Assembly (NCBI GenBank): GCA_047614125.1
Contig: JBLHHI010000007.1
Span: 1-50,514, forward strand
DNA length: 50,514 nucleotides
Reading direction: 5' to 3'
DNA from: JBLHHI01 sp047614125
GTDB lineage: Bacteria; Bacteroidota; Bacteroidia; NS11-12g; UBA9320
Below, piece after piece: positions 15,349-23,873 of this stretch. Position numbers and translations under genes: made by a program. Every line of letters begins with the position of its first letter. The first letter of the stretch is position 1. A model generated the notes under the pieces. It did not search any database and was not told the origin of the DNA. It worked only from the letters and a program-made list of their open reading frames with translations.

Positions 15349-16158
15349 ATGGGTAACAACTTACTAAAAGGAAAAAAGGGAATCATATTTGGCGCTTTAA
15401 ACAGCGAATCAATAGCCTGGAAAACAGCCGAAAAATGTTTTGAGGAAGGCGCTGAGTTTATTCTAACCAATGCCCCAATTGCATTAAGAATGGGGGAAAT
15501 AAATGAATTGGCAGATCGAACGAAATCGGAAGTAATTGCTTGCGATGTTAGTAAGGATGAAGATATGGAGGCATTAATCGATGCCGCCGTTGCTAAGTAC
15601 GGTAAAATTGATTTCATCTTGCATTCTGTTGGAATGAGTTTGAACATTCGCAAAAACAAGCCCTATACGGGGTCTAATTATGATTTCATGCACAAGACCT
15701 TGGATATATCGGCCATTAGCTTCCACAGGCTCTTGCAAACTTGTTACAATAAAGATGCAATATCTGAATGGGGTTCTGTACTTGCCTTAACCTATATAGC
15801 TGCTCAACGCGTATTTCCAGATTACGGCGAAATGGCTGATAGCAAAGCCTTATTGGAATCGATTACTCGAAGTTTTGGCTATCACTATGGTGCCAAGAAT
15901 AAGGTTCGCGTTAATACCATCTCTCAATCTCCAACCATGACAACTGCTGGATCGGGTGTGGGTGGGTTTAGTGCCTTTGTTGATTACGCCGAGCAGATGT
16001 CGCCCTTAGGCAATGCCAATGCCGAAGATTGTGCCAATTACTGTGTTTCTCTCTTTTCTGATTATACCAAGATGGTTACCATGCAGAACTTGTTTCACGA
16101 TGGTGGATACAGCTTTACTGGGGTAAGCAAGCAGGTAATGGATAAGTTTGGGGAATAG
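15349..16158 (+). CDS. fabI: Enoyl-[acyl-carrier-protein] reductase (NADH), FabI
   Basis: 269 residues from ATG 15349, which gives the usual MGNNLLKGKKGIIFGALNSESIAW start; the in-frame TTG at 15298 would add 17 residues that do not fit the family. The Rossmann fold begins at IIFGALN. The active-site block ALTYIAAQRVFPDYGEMADSKALLE aligns with FabI's Tyr-x6-Tyr...Lys region: the second Tyr in DYGEM is in register, with Lys seven residues on in DSKALLE. It reduces enoyl-ACP with NADH in the last step of fatty-acid elongation. It converges on the next gene, with a single base between the two stop codons. Confidence 0.94.
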   Translation: MGNNLLKGKKGIIFGALNSESIAWKTAEKCFEEGAEFILTNAPIALRMGEINELADRTKSEVIACDVSKDEDMEALIDAAVAKYGKIDFILHSVGMSLNIRKNKPYTGSNYDFMHKTLDISAISFHRLLQTCYNKDAISEWGSVLALTYIAAQRVFPDYGEMADSKALLESITRSFGYHYGAKNKVRVNTISQSPTMTTAGSGVGGFSAFVDYAEQMSPLGNANAEDCANYCVSLFSDYTKMVTMQNLFHDGGYSFTGVSKQVMDKFGE

Positions 16159-16159
16159 G

Positions 16160-17092
16160 TTATTTCGCCTTTTTCCCGCCGTTGTTATTCTTTTCCTGTT
16201 CCTCTTTAAAAGGAGAACGATTTCTGAGCTCGTGTCTGTACCTCTGACGATCTAAGAAAAGTTCGTTGGATGAATTAATCCAAAACCCCTTGGTAAACTT
16301 TAAAAAATTATACGTTCCGTCTGGAATGTAATACTCATAACGCCCTGCTTGTAAGGGATTTGGAGGAATCATATTGGCATAAACAATCGCTTTTTCATTA
16401 TCATCGTATCGGCAAAGCATTACGGCATAATCGGCAAATTCAAAGATCAATCGATTTTGAAAGTCGTCGTCGATGAGAAAAAAAGGTGCGCCAAATTGGG
16501 GTTTATCATTTTCGTCGAACCAAAGAATGTCAACCACTTTTTTGTTAATTTTTGCATCATCGCCGTCCCATCCAAAGAGCATGTAATACGTATCCCCTTT
16601 TTGTTTGAATTCATGAACTTGATAGTATAAGGCTCCAATCCAATGTCGGTGATCCAACACTTCAAATTCAGGATTCTTAATTTTATCGGAACTGTCGTGA
16701 AGACCAAACAAGATCAATGAATCTGTGTCTGTATTCATTTGGATGGCTCCAAAATAAATGTACCGATTGCTGTCGAGTAGTAAGTTCCACGTAAAAATTC
16801 GAAACTTTTCATCCTTGGGTTTCAGTATAGAAACTGTTTTGAGTTTGGTAAAGGTATAATCGAAGCTGGTAGGAACTTTAAGTGCCTTTTTTAGGGTTTG
16901 TATGAAGTAGTAGCACGAGGTAATGCGTTCATTCACATCCTCTCCGTTTATAATGTTGAAACTCAATCCTTCCAACTGATATTCAATGTTCCTAATGGAA
17001 TCGATGTAGGTTGAATCAATGGGTTGCTTATTCCCCGCTTTGCCGATTGCAGCGAAAGATAAAAACAAGCAGAAGTAAACTGTTCTCTTCAT
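16160..17092 (-). CDS. Conserved secreted protein, function unknown
   Basis: 310 residues with a signal peptide (MKRTVYFCLFLSFAAIGKAG). The body has a repeating short beta-strand look, with conserved-looking blocks such as FRIFTWNLLLDSNRYIYFGA, DHRHWIGALYYQV, YYMLFGWDGDDAKINKKVVD and YANMIPPNP. I recognise this arrangement from Bacteroidota proteins of unknown function. The C-terminus is charged (FKEEQEKNNNGGKKAK). A periplasmic or surface location is inferred. It stands alone between fabI (convergent) and the thiolase gene (same strand, 57 bp downstream), and may share a transcript with the latter. Confidence 0.7.
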   Translation of the reverse strand: MKRTVYFCLFLSFAAIGKAGNKQPIDSTYIDSIRNIEYQLEGLSFNIINGEDVNERITSCYYFIQTLKKALKVPTSFDYTFTKLKTVSILKPKDEKFRIFTWNLLLDSNRYIYFGAIQMNTDTDSLILFGLHDSSDKIKNPEFEVLDHRHWIGALYYQVHEFKQKGDTYYMLFGWDGDDAKINKKVVDILWFDENDKPQFGAPFFLIDDDFQNRLIFEFADYAVMLCRYDDNEKAIVYANMIPPNPLQAGRYEYYIPDGTYNFLKFTKGFWINSSNELFLDRQRYRHELRNRSPFKEEQEKNNNGGKKAK

Positions 17093-17149
17093 GGTTACTT
17101 CTATAACAGGATAATCAAGAAATTCGTATGATTAAATGCCATTTTGGCC

Positions 17150-18325
17150 TTAAACTTCAAGAATAAGTGCGCTGGCACCTCCACCCCCATTGCAAATTCC
17201 GGCCGCTCCAAGCTTGCCTCCTTTTTGCTTTAGAGCATGTATTAAGGTAACTACAATTCGAGCGCCACTAGCGCCTAGGGGATGTCCCAACGATACCGCT
17301 CCACCATTTACGTTTACCTTGCTTGCATCGAGATTTAACAAAGTGTTATTGGCCAAACTAACAACGCTAAAGGCCTCATTAATTTCAAATACATCAACAT
17401 CGGCTAGGGAGCAACCCGCGCGCTCTGCAGCTATTGGAAGCGCCTTTGCTGGAGAAGTAGTAAACCATTCGGGAGCTTGAGCAGCATCTGCAAAACTTCT
17501 AATTTTAGCCAGAGGAGTTAAACCACATGCTTCCATTTTTTCTTTACTCATTAAAACCAGGGCGGCAGCTCCGTCGTTCATCGTACTTGCATTGGCGGCT
17601 GTAACCGTTCCGTCCTTGGCAAAAACTGCGCGCAAACTCGGAATCTTATCAAAGAATACATTTTTGTACTCTTCATCTTCTAACACCAATATTGGGTCTC
17701 CCTTTCGTTGCGGAACTTCCACACCAACAACTTCATCTGTAAATCGTCCGTTTGCCCAAGCATCGGCCGATTTTTTATACGAACCGATGGCAAACTCATC
17801 CTGAGCTTCGCGTGATATATTCATTTCGCGTGCCGTATTATCTGCCGCGTGGCCCATCATATAATTGTTATATACATCCGTCAATCCATCAAAGGCCAGT
17901 CCATCAATGGCAGTGAAATCGCCGTACTTATAACCTTTTCTTGAGTTCATCAAGTAATGAGGCACTAGGCTCATGTTTTCCATTCCACCCGCAACAACAC
18001 AATCGGCATGACCCAGCATAATGCTTTGAGCACCAAACATGATCGACTTCATTCCACTGGCGCAAACTTTATTTACGGTAGTACATGGAACTTCTGCTGG
18101 AATGCCTGCATACATCGATGCTTGCCGAGCCGGAGCTTGGCCAACACCCGCTTGTAAAACGTTTCCCATAAATACTTCTTGAACTTCTTTTGGATCCAAG
18201 CTTATCTTGCTTAATGCCCCTTTTATAGCGGCAGCACCAAGACGAGGTGCAGGTATGGAACTAAAAACGCCGTTGAAACTACCCAAAGGTGTGCGTACTG
18301 CAGAAACGATGTATACTTCTTTCAT
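17150..18325 (-). CDS. Acetyl-CoA C-acetyltransferase / thiolase
   Basis: 391 residues, standard for biosynthetic or degradative thiolases. The nucleophile Cys88 lies in VNKVCASGMKS. The C-terminal catalytic pieces are INEAFSVVSL, GGAVSLGHPLGASGARI (His) and GICNGGGGASALIL (second Cys). It condenses or cleaves acyl-CoA with CoA, as in beta-oxidation or acetoacetyl-CoA formation. No other fatty-acid-oxidation gene is adjacent, so the direction is not set by context. A perfect -7 box (minus-strand TATTTTTG, 18342-18349) lies just upstream of ATG 18325. Confidence 0.93.
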   Translation of the reverse strand: MKEVYIVSAVRTPLGSFNGVFSSIPAPRLGAAAIKGALSKISLDPKEVQEVFMGNVLQAGVGQAPARQASMYAGIPAEVPCTTVNKVCASGMKSIMFGAQSIMLGHADCVVAGGMENMSLVPHYLMNSRKGYKYGDFTAIDGLAFDGLTDVYNNYMMGHAADNTAREMNISREAQDEFAIGSYKKSADAWANGRFTDEVVGVEVPQRKGDPILVLEDEEYKNVFFDKIPSLRAVFAKDGTVTAANASTMNDGAAALVLMSKEKMEACGLTPLAKIRSFADAAQAPEWFTTSPAKALPIAAERAGCSLADVDVFEINEAFSVVSLANNTLLNLDASKVNVNGGAVSLGHPLGASGARIVVTLIHALKQKGGKLGAAGICNGGGGASALILEV

Positions 18326-18399
18326 TTTTTAAAATTTGAGGCAAAAATAAGGTAATAAAGCACTTTCTTTTGTTTTGATATTAATCATCTTTGCCCACA

Positions 18400-19107
18400 A
18401 TGAAAAAAGTCGAAATCATATTATCACCGCTTCTTTTGCCGCTTTTTGATTTGAACAACAAGGCCGTTGTGGTAATTGATGTATTGCGAGCAACTTCCAC
18501 CATTTGCGCAGCGCTCAGCAACGGAGCAAAGGCGGTTATTCCGGTAGTATCGACTGAAGAGGCGCTTAGTTTTAAGGGAGAAGGATTTTTAATTGCTGGA
18601 GAACGCAATGGAGAAAAGGTGGATGGCTTTGATTTTGGAAATTCACCATTGGAATACAATAGAGAATTGGTTAAAGATAAAACCTTGGTTCTCACCACCA
18701 CCAATGGAACGAAGTGCATAGACAAATCATCAGCGGCAGCCGAAATACTGGTTGGTTCTTTTGGCAATATTTCAATTTTATCGAACTATTTAAAAAAACA
18801 AGACAACGACATCTTGCTGTTTTGTTCAGGTTGGAAAGATCGAGTAAACCTAGAAGACACCTTATTTGCCGGGGCTTTGGTTAAAGCCATGGGAAACTCA
18901 GTAGAATACAATTGCGATTCGGTGGAAATTGCCCTCGACCTCGTAAATCGAGCAGGTGATGACGTCGTTTCATTTGTAAAAAAGGCTTCGCATGCGAAAC
19001 GATTCGACCGCTTAGGGAATTATCATGATTTAAAGGTTTGTGTAGCCATCGACCGGTTTCCGTGCTTGGTCTCACTTCAAAACGGACAACTCATAAAAAA
19101 AGGCTGA
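18400..19107 (+). CDS. comB: ComB-type 2-phosphosulfolactate phosphatase
   Basis: 235 residues from ATG 18400; an in-frame TTG at 18391 adds only three residues. It begins MKKVEIILSPLLLPLFDLNN, then VVVIDVLRATSTICAALSNGA, a conserved ComB block with Asp and Arg. LVLTTTNGTKCIDKSS and FCSGWKDRVNLEDTLFAGAL follow. The family is Mg-dependent and hydrolyses 2-phospho-3-sulfolactate in coenzyme M synthesis in archaea; many bacteria without coenzyme M have homologues, and their substrate is less clear. Its stop codon lies inside the stem of the terminator at 19094-19127. It diverges from the thiolase gene. Confidence 0.88.
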   Translation: MKKVEIILSPLLLPLFDLNNKAVVVIDVLRATSTICAALSNGAKAVIPVVSTEEALSFKGEGFLIAGERNGEKVDGFDFGNSPLEYNRELVKDKTLVLTTTNGTKCIDKSSAAAEILVGSFGNISILSNYLKKQDNDILLFCSGWKDRVNLEDTLFAGALVKAMGNSVEYNCDSVEIALDLVNRAGDDVVSFVKKASHAKRFDRLGNYHDLKVCVAIDRFPCLVSLQNGQLIKKG

Positions 19108-19127
19108 ATTTCTTCAGCCCTTTTTTG
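19094..19127. terminator. Bidirectional terminator between comB and the M16 peptidase gene
   Basis: AAAAAAAGGCTGAA pairs with TTCAGCCCTTTTTT around a short loop; A and T runs on both sides allow use from both strands. The comB stop TGA (19105-19107) is part of the left arm. Confidence 0.88.
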
Positions 19128-19146
19128 AATTTAATATTTGAATGGA

Positions 19147-21975
19147 TTACTGAGGATAGATTACCTCAACTTTTCCATAACCAAGTTTATCTAAGCCTCC
19201 TTTTATCTTGTAGGCATGACCCACAACAATAATTAGCAGGTTTTCCGGCTGAATGTATTTATTGGCTAAGGCATTAATATCGGCTTGAGTTAAGGCATTG
19301 ATAATATCTTCTTGCTGATTGGTATAATCCGAAGGAAGATTGTATTCAATAATTGAATTCAAGAATCCAAGTTTCTGAAACGGGGTTTCATAATCCAACG
19401 CCTTGCTTAACAAGATGGAGTTCTTAGTAAATTCGAGCTCTTTGTCGGTAATTCCTCCGGTTTTAAAGCCTTGCAACTTATCCATTAAAACCATGATGGC
19501 GCTGTCGGTTACTTCTTTTTTAATGTTTCCACTAAAACGGTAAACTCCATAATTCTTATCGCCACTAAAACTGGCTCTTGCACCATAGGTATATCCTTTT
19601 TCTTCGCGAAGCGTAAGATTAATTCGACTGTTAAACGCAGTACCTAAGGTATAGTTCATGACCCCATTCTTGTAGTAATCTCCATTGTAGTCGTATTTCA
19701 AACTTGGATATCCTGCAATTACCAAAGACTGTGCTGCATAGGGCTTATCAACTAGGATTACCCGAGTAGTAGTTTGCATTTTTGGAGCCGGCAAGACAGG
19801 AACAACAACGTTCTTATTCTTCCACGACTTTAAAATACTCAACTTGCTCATGATCTCACTTTCCGAAATCGGGCCTACAATTGCAAGGCTGGTGATGTTG
19901 GGTGAATAGTTTTGTGTGAAGAATGTTTTACAATCATCCAGTTTGATTTTGGTAACCGACTTAACATCACCGGTGTAGTATTCGGCCATGATTGTACCAT
20001 CGAATAAAATTTTATTGAAGGTGCTGTTAGCTAGGTAGTTAGGGTCGGATTTCTGATTTTTTATACCTTCTAAGTTTTGTTTCTTAATTCGGTTAAAATC
20101 AGATTCATTAAATCTTGGGGCTGTTAAAATGTCGTTCAACAAGGCCAGCGTTTCATCTAAATTTTCCTTAAAAGCTTGTACAAAGATGGTACTTGATGAA
20201 TTTCCACTACTAAAAGAAATGTTGCTTCCCAACAAATCCAATTTAGCGGAAAGTTCTTCTGACGTTAGCTTCGAAGTTCCTTCGTCTAATAATTGAGCTG
20301 TTAGATATGCAGTTCCAACCTTAACCTTTTTATCGGCTTCCAATAAATGGCCACCGTCCATGCTAAAATAGAGGTAAACCTTGGGCATTTCATCCGATTC
20401 GGTGCCAATTATTTTAAGTCCATTATCCATCGTAGAAGTGAAGTACTTAGGAATCTTAATTGCTTTAGCTGCTGGCGAAGTAGGTTTAACGCTGCGATCA
20501 AACTTATCTTCTGGAGGGCTATAAGTAAGTCCTTCGTATTGAGGATCGGCCTTTTTAGCTTGGCCCGCGTGTGGATTTACACTTTTAGAAACATCGTCAT
20601 CGCCTTGTTTGGGGGCTTGTCTTGCTACGGTTTGAATAACGGCCTTGCGGTTGTGAATGTATCGTTTAAAAACTCGCATGATGTCTTCTTTTGTAACCCT
20701 TTCATATCGATTCAGTTCGTCGTTTAGATTGTACGACCCACCTTTCATCATACTCCACTCACTCAACAAAAGTGCTTTCGATTGCACCGAATTTGCTTGA
20801 TCTACCAAACCGGAACGGAAAACCATTTTTACTCGAGCTAATTCTTCATCTGAAATTCCGTTGGTATTAAACTCTTCCAATACTTCACGCATTTTGGCTT
20901 CTACCTCATCAAAGGTGAGTCCCATAAAGTTCGAAACAACCTGTATTTGCATAAGTCCAGCAAGCTCTAAACTGCTGTGTCCAGAAAAAGCTTGAACCGC
21001 CAATTCCGTTTTTACCAATTTTTTATATAAAAGAGAGTTATTGCCACCACCAAGTATTTCTGCCATAATGTCGAGTGCAGCTTGGTCCTTGTGATACGCC
21101 TCTACCGTTGGGAAAGACATAATGGTTAAGGGTAGGAAGATGTTATCCGTCATTGGCATATAGTAATCCGTAGCCAAAACTGGAGCAACTGGTCGTTGAT
21201 TTTTAACCTCTGGACACTTTGCCAATGTTCCAAAGTACTTTTCAACCCAAGCTTTCACTTCGGCTGGGTTTACATCACCCGAAACAACAACGGTTGCATT
21301 GTTTGGTCCATACCATCTTAGAAAGAAGTTTCTTAAATCGTCAAATTTCGCATCGTCTAAGTCGTCTACATAACCAATTGGAGTCCATTCGTATGGATGA
21401 TTTGGAAACATCGACTTAAACAAAACTTCACTTACCATGCCGTATGGCTGGTTGTCGTATCGCTGTCGCTTTTCATTTTTAACGGCATCTCGCTGATTGT
21501 TAAACTTTTTCTCGGTAAAGCCATCTAAGTGTGTACCCATCCGATCAGCTTCCAACCACAATAAGGTTTCTGTTAAATTACTCGGAGCCGTATTAATGTA
21601 CACTGTCTTATCGAACGATGTAAATGCATTGTTCGTTCCACCGGCCTCGCTTACAATTTCGAAATGCTCTTCATCGGCTACATTTTTAGATCCTTGAAAC
21701 ATCATATGCTCAAAAAAGTGAGCAAACCCACTGTTTCTTGGGTTCTCGCGTGCTGAGCCTACGTGGTAAGCTACTTGTACATGAACTACTGGATCACTGT
21801 GGTCTTCATGAATAATCAAGGTTAAATCGTTTTGCTTTAACGAGTATTTTTCGTAGGGAATGATAAAATTGGCAGCATCGCCGTCTACCTTTTCAATTAA
21901 TTCAACTTGTGCAAAAGTTGAAAAGGGTAAACTCAAAGCCAATGCGCAGAGTAAACTTTTAAATGTTCGCTTCAT
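19147..21975 (-). CDS. M16-family zinc metallopeptidase (two-domain), periplasmic
   Basis: 942 residues with signal peptide MKRTFKSLLCALALSLPF (processed near TFAQ). The N-terminal half has the inverted zinc motif HFFEH (His86, Glu89, His90) in GFAHFFEHMMFQG. The third ligand is probably the Glu in NQRDAVKNEKR. The C-terminal half repeats the M16 fold without the zinc motif (RVILVDKPYAAQSLVIAGYP, LREEKGYTYGARASF), as usual for pitrilysin-like proteins. It is a periplasmic peptidase, likely degrading peptides or misfolded proteins. A -7 box (TATTTTTG on the minus strand, 21996-22003) precedes it. It ends at the shared terminator with comB. Confidence 0.9.
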   Translation of the reverse strand: MKRTFKSLLCALALSLPFSTFAQVELIEKVDGDAANFIIPYEKYSLKQNDLTLIIHEDHSDPVVHVQVAYHVGSARENPRNSGFAHFFEHMMFQGSKNVADEEHFEIVSEAGGTNNAFTSFDKTVYINTAPSNLTETLLWLEADRMGTHLDGFTEKKFNNQRDAVKNEKRQRYDNQPYGMVSEVLFKSMFPNHPYEWTPIGYVDDLDDAKFDDLRNFFLRWYGPNNATVVVSGDVNPAEVKAWVEKYFGTLAKCPEVKNQRPVAPVLATDYYMPMTDNIFLPLTIMSFPTVEAYHKDQAALDIMAEILGGGNNSLLYKKLVKTELAVQAFSGHSSLELAGLMQIQVVSNFMGLTFDEVEAKMREVLEEFNTNGISDEELARVKMVFRSGLVDQANSVQSKALLLSEWSMMKGGSYNLNDELNRYERVTKEDIMRVFKRYIHNRKAVIQTVARQAPKQGDDDVSKSVNPHAGQAKKADPQYEGLTYSPPEDKFDRSVKPTSPAAKAIKIPKYFTSTMDNGLKIIGTESDEMPKVYLYFSMDGGHLLEADKKVKVGTAYLTAQLLDEGTSKLTSEELSAKLDLLGSNISFSSGNSSSTIFVQAFKENLDETLALLNDILTAPRFNESDFNRIKKQNLEGIKNQKSDPNYLANSTFNKILFDGTIMAEYYTGDVKSVTKIKLDDCKTFFTQNYSPNITSLAIVGPISESEIMSKLSILKSWKNKNVVVPVLPAPKMQTTTRVILVDKPYAAQSLVIAGYPSLKYDYNGDYYKNGVMNYTLGTAFNSRINLTLREEKGYTYGARASFSGDKNYGVYRFSGNIKKEVTDSAIMVLMDKLQGFKTGGITDKELEFTKNSILLSKALDYETPFQKLGFLNSIIEYNLPSDYTNQQEDIINALTQADINALANKYIQPENLLIIVVGHAYKIKGGLDKLGYGKVEVIYPQ

Positions 21976-22070
21976 TTCTTAAAATTTTAGATGCGCAAAA
22001 ATAGCTTTCCACGGCGTTGTAAGAAATGATTTCGATAAATATAGGGAATTTACAGAGCTACGATTACAAC

Positions 22071-23387
22071 TTATTCAAAAGATAACCATCCCGAAGGAAT
22101 TCCATGTGATTTGGCGTAATCTAAAATTGATAACGCTTCCGACTTCGTTCGAGTAGCATAAGCTCCAACTCGGTAAAATCCATTGTCTTGTGGTAGGATT
22201 CGAACAATCGGATAATCCCGTGCTAAAACTTGAGCTGCACGCTCGGCTAAGTCTTGATCAATGGTAGAAATGGCTACAACGTAAAATCCCAGGCCCATAT
22301 CCTTTTGATATAAGGAGGCGATTGAAGTTGAAGTTGAAGATGGAGTGGATTGATTCGTATTGCCCGGTGCGGCCCTACTTACAGAAATATTATCTTTTTC
22401 CTTCCGTGTGGATTCAATTTCATCCGTTGTACCTGGATTCGATTCAACGTTACCGGCATCTGGGTTGGTTTCTGTGTTTGCAACTTCATCCTTCGCATTA
22501 ACGTTGCTGTTGTTATTAAACTTGCGTTGAACCATTTCATCTGTACAGGCAATTTCAATAATTTGACCTGTAGATTTCAAATTTTCCAGATCCGATTTAA
22601 GCGTTTGCAGTTCGGCCTCCATGGTTTCAATTTGCGCCAACAGGCTATCATCCATCACCTTTCCAGACTCCGCCCAATTTTCTGGGCAACCTCCCATGGC
22701 ATCAATGCCTGCCACCGTTGGGCAGTCATCATCCACATCAGCAATGCCATCGTTGTCGTAATCCTTAATTTCGTTTTCGGGTTTGTTAGGTTCGCTGGAC
22801 TCTCCAATTCCTTGTGCAAACCCAAGTCTATATTGAATGTGCGTGTCAAAATCTCCATTAAGTTGTTGATCTAATGCAACGGCGACATTTATTTTTGATT
22901 TTGGACCTAAGCCTATTTTAAATCCAACACCATATTCGTTGCCGATGGTCATCGGATTTAACCCTGCTTGTTTGTAAGCTTGCAGATAGTTTACGTTGTA
23001 ACCAAATGAGAGATAAGGCGCTATGGGCGCATCTTCGGGCAAGAGCTTACCATTGTTAAACTTATAGAGAATGTCAACATCCATACCAAATACATAGGTC
23101 TTTTTAACTAAGATGTTATTTTCAGACTGATTTAATAAAAACCCATTCGAAAGACCAACGTTAAATTCCCAAAGGCGATTTAAATATTTGGCGTAATACA
23201 ACCTTGTACTCATCGACAACGATGAATCAAAACTGGTAATCTTGTTGTCGAGAAGTCGAACGTTAAAATCGTGATAATCTTGATTGATGCCAAAACCACT
23301 TTTTAGAGAGCCATTTTGAGCAAGAGAAATGGTAGAAGAAAGCAAGCAAAAGATGAACACGGTGCTTAATATAATTATTTTCTTCAT
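22071..23387 (-). CDS. Outer-membrane protein with TSP3 repeat and SPOR domain
   Basis: 438 residues from ATG 23387 (signal peptide MKKIIILSTVFIFCLLSST). An upstream TTG-type start at 23444 is less likely, because a promoter (23412-23441) sits between. Residues of about 20-205 look like a beta-barrel of OmpA type. A calcium-type thrombospondin-3 repeat follows (DYDNDGIADVDDDCP). Then comes a coiled-coil stretch with low-complexity Asn/Ser/Thr. The last ~75 residues (GLGFYVVAISTIDQ ... GFYRVGAYATRTKSEAL) fit a SPOR domain, which binds denuded peptidoglycan. The usual OmpA peptidoglycan domain is therefore replaced by SPOR, suggesting an outer-membrane anchor to peptidoglycan, perhaps at sites of wall remodelling. 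Confidence 0.78.
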   Translation of the reverse strand: MKKIIILSTVFIFCLLSSTISLAQNGSLKSGFGINQDYHDFNVRLLDNKITSFDSSLSMSTRLYYAKYLNRLWEFNVGLSNGFLLNQSENNILVKKTYVFGMDVDILYKFNNGKLLPEDAPIAPYLSFGYNVNYLQAYKQAGLNPMTIGNEYGVGFKIGLGPKSKINVAVALDQQLNGDFDTHIQYRLGFAQGIGESSEPNKPENEIKDYDNDGIADVDDDCPTVAGIDAMGGCPENWAESGKVMDDSLLAQIETMEAELQTLKSDLENLKSTGQIIEIACTDEMVQRKFNNNSNVNAKDEVANTETNPDAGNVESNPGTTDEIESTRKEKDNISVSRAAPGNTNQSTPSSTSTSIASLYQKDMGLGFYVVAISTIDQDLAERAAQVLARDYPIVRILPQDNGFYRVGAYATRTKSEALSILDYAKSHGIPSGWLSFE

Positions 23388-23411
23388 ACTGTGGGTATTC
23401 AATCTTATAAC

Positions 23412-23441
23412 CAAATTTACAATTAATACACAAAGTATCAA
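23412..23441 (-). promoter_or_regulatory. Promoter of the SPOR outer-membrane gene
   Basis: Minus-strand TTG (23439-23441), 19 bases, then TAAATTTG (23412-23419), a perfect TAnnTTTG. Transcription would begin near 23405, leaving about 18 bases to ATG 23387. Confidence 0.7.
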
Positions 23442-23581
23442 CAATGTAAACGGTTGGGCAAGTATCGATTTGCACAGCTTTTACGCTGCGAAGACAAAAA
23501 TGTACAGATGAGCGTTGTTCGATTTGCGATTTAGAAAATATAAATGCAACTCGCTGATTGCCAGGGCACTAATTTCAAGGC

Positions 23582-23608
23582 AAAAAAAATCCCGCCGAAG
23601 CGGGAATA
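23582..23608 (-). terminator. Terminator after tRNA-His
   Basis: Minus-strand CCCGC-TTCG-GCGGG hairpin with the very stable TTCG loop, followed by a run of T residues. It sits about 8 bases beyond the tRNA 3' end. Confidence 0.9.
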
Positions 23609-23614
23609 AAATTT

Positions 23615-23690
23615 GGGTGGATGACCGGGCTCGAACCGGCGACCCTCGGTACCACAAACCGATACTCTAACCAACTGAGCTACAACCACC
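23615..23690 (-). tRNA. tRNA-His (anticodon GTG)
   Basis: On the minus strand it begins GGTGGTTGTAGCTCAGTTGG. The anticodon loop is TTGTGGT, with GTG in the three centre positions, between stems TCGGT and ACCGA. The T arm is GCCGG-TTCGAGC-CCGGT. A 5' G opposite the discriminator C (the extra G-1 of tRNA-His) can be read. The acceptor stem has one T-T mismatch. CCA is not encoded. A terminator follows. Confidence 0.93.
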
Positions 23691-23873
23691 GTTTATTTTG
23701 AAGGTGCAAATATAACTTTTTGACAATTTAGAAAAACCATGACTGATGATTATTTTCAAAATTCATTGACGACAAGAAATCATTGAAGCGTAGGTACAAT
23801 ATTTCCACAAGTGTGAAGAACAAAATACTATAACAGCTGGTATTACAGTTATTTTTGAAGTGTGTTATAAGCT

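Noticed and set aside
22350..22874. A 174-codon plus-strand reading frame
   Set aside because: It is antisense to the SPOR outer-membrane gene and consists mainly of Cys, Phe, Ile and Arg, as expected from reverse translation of its repeats.
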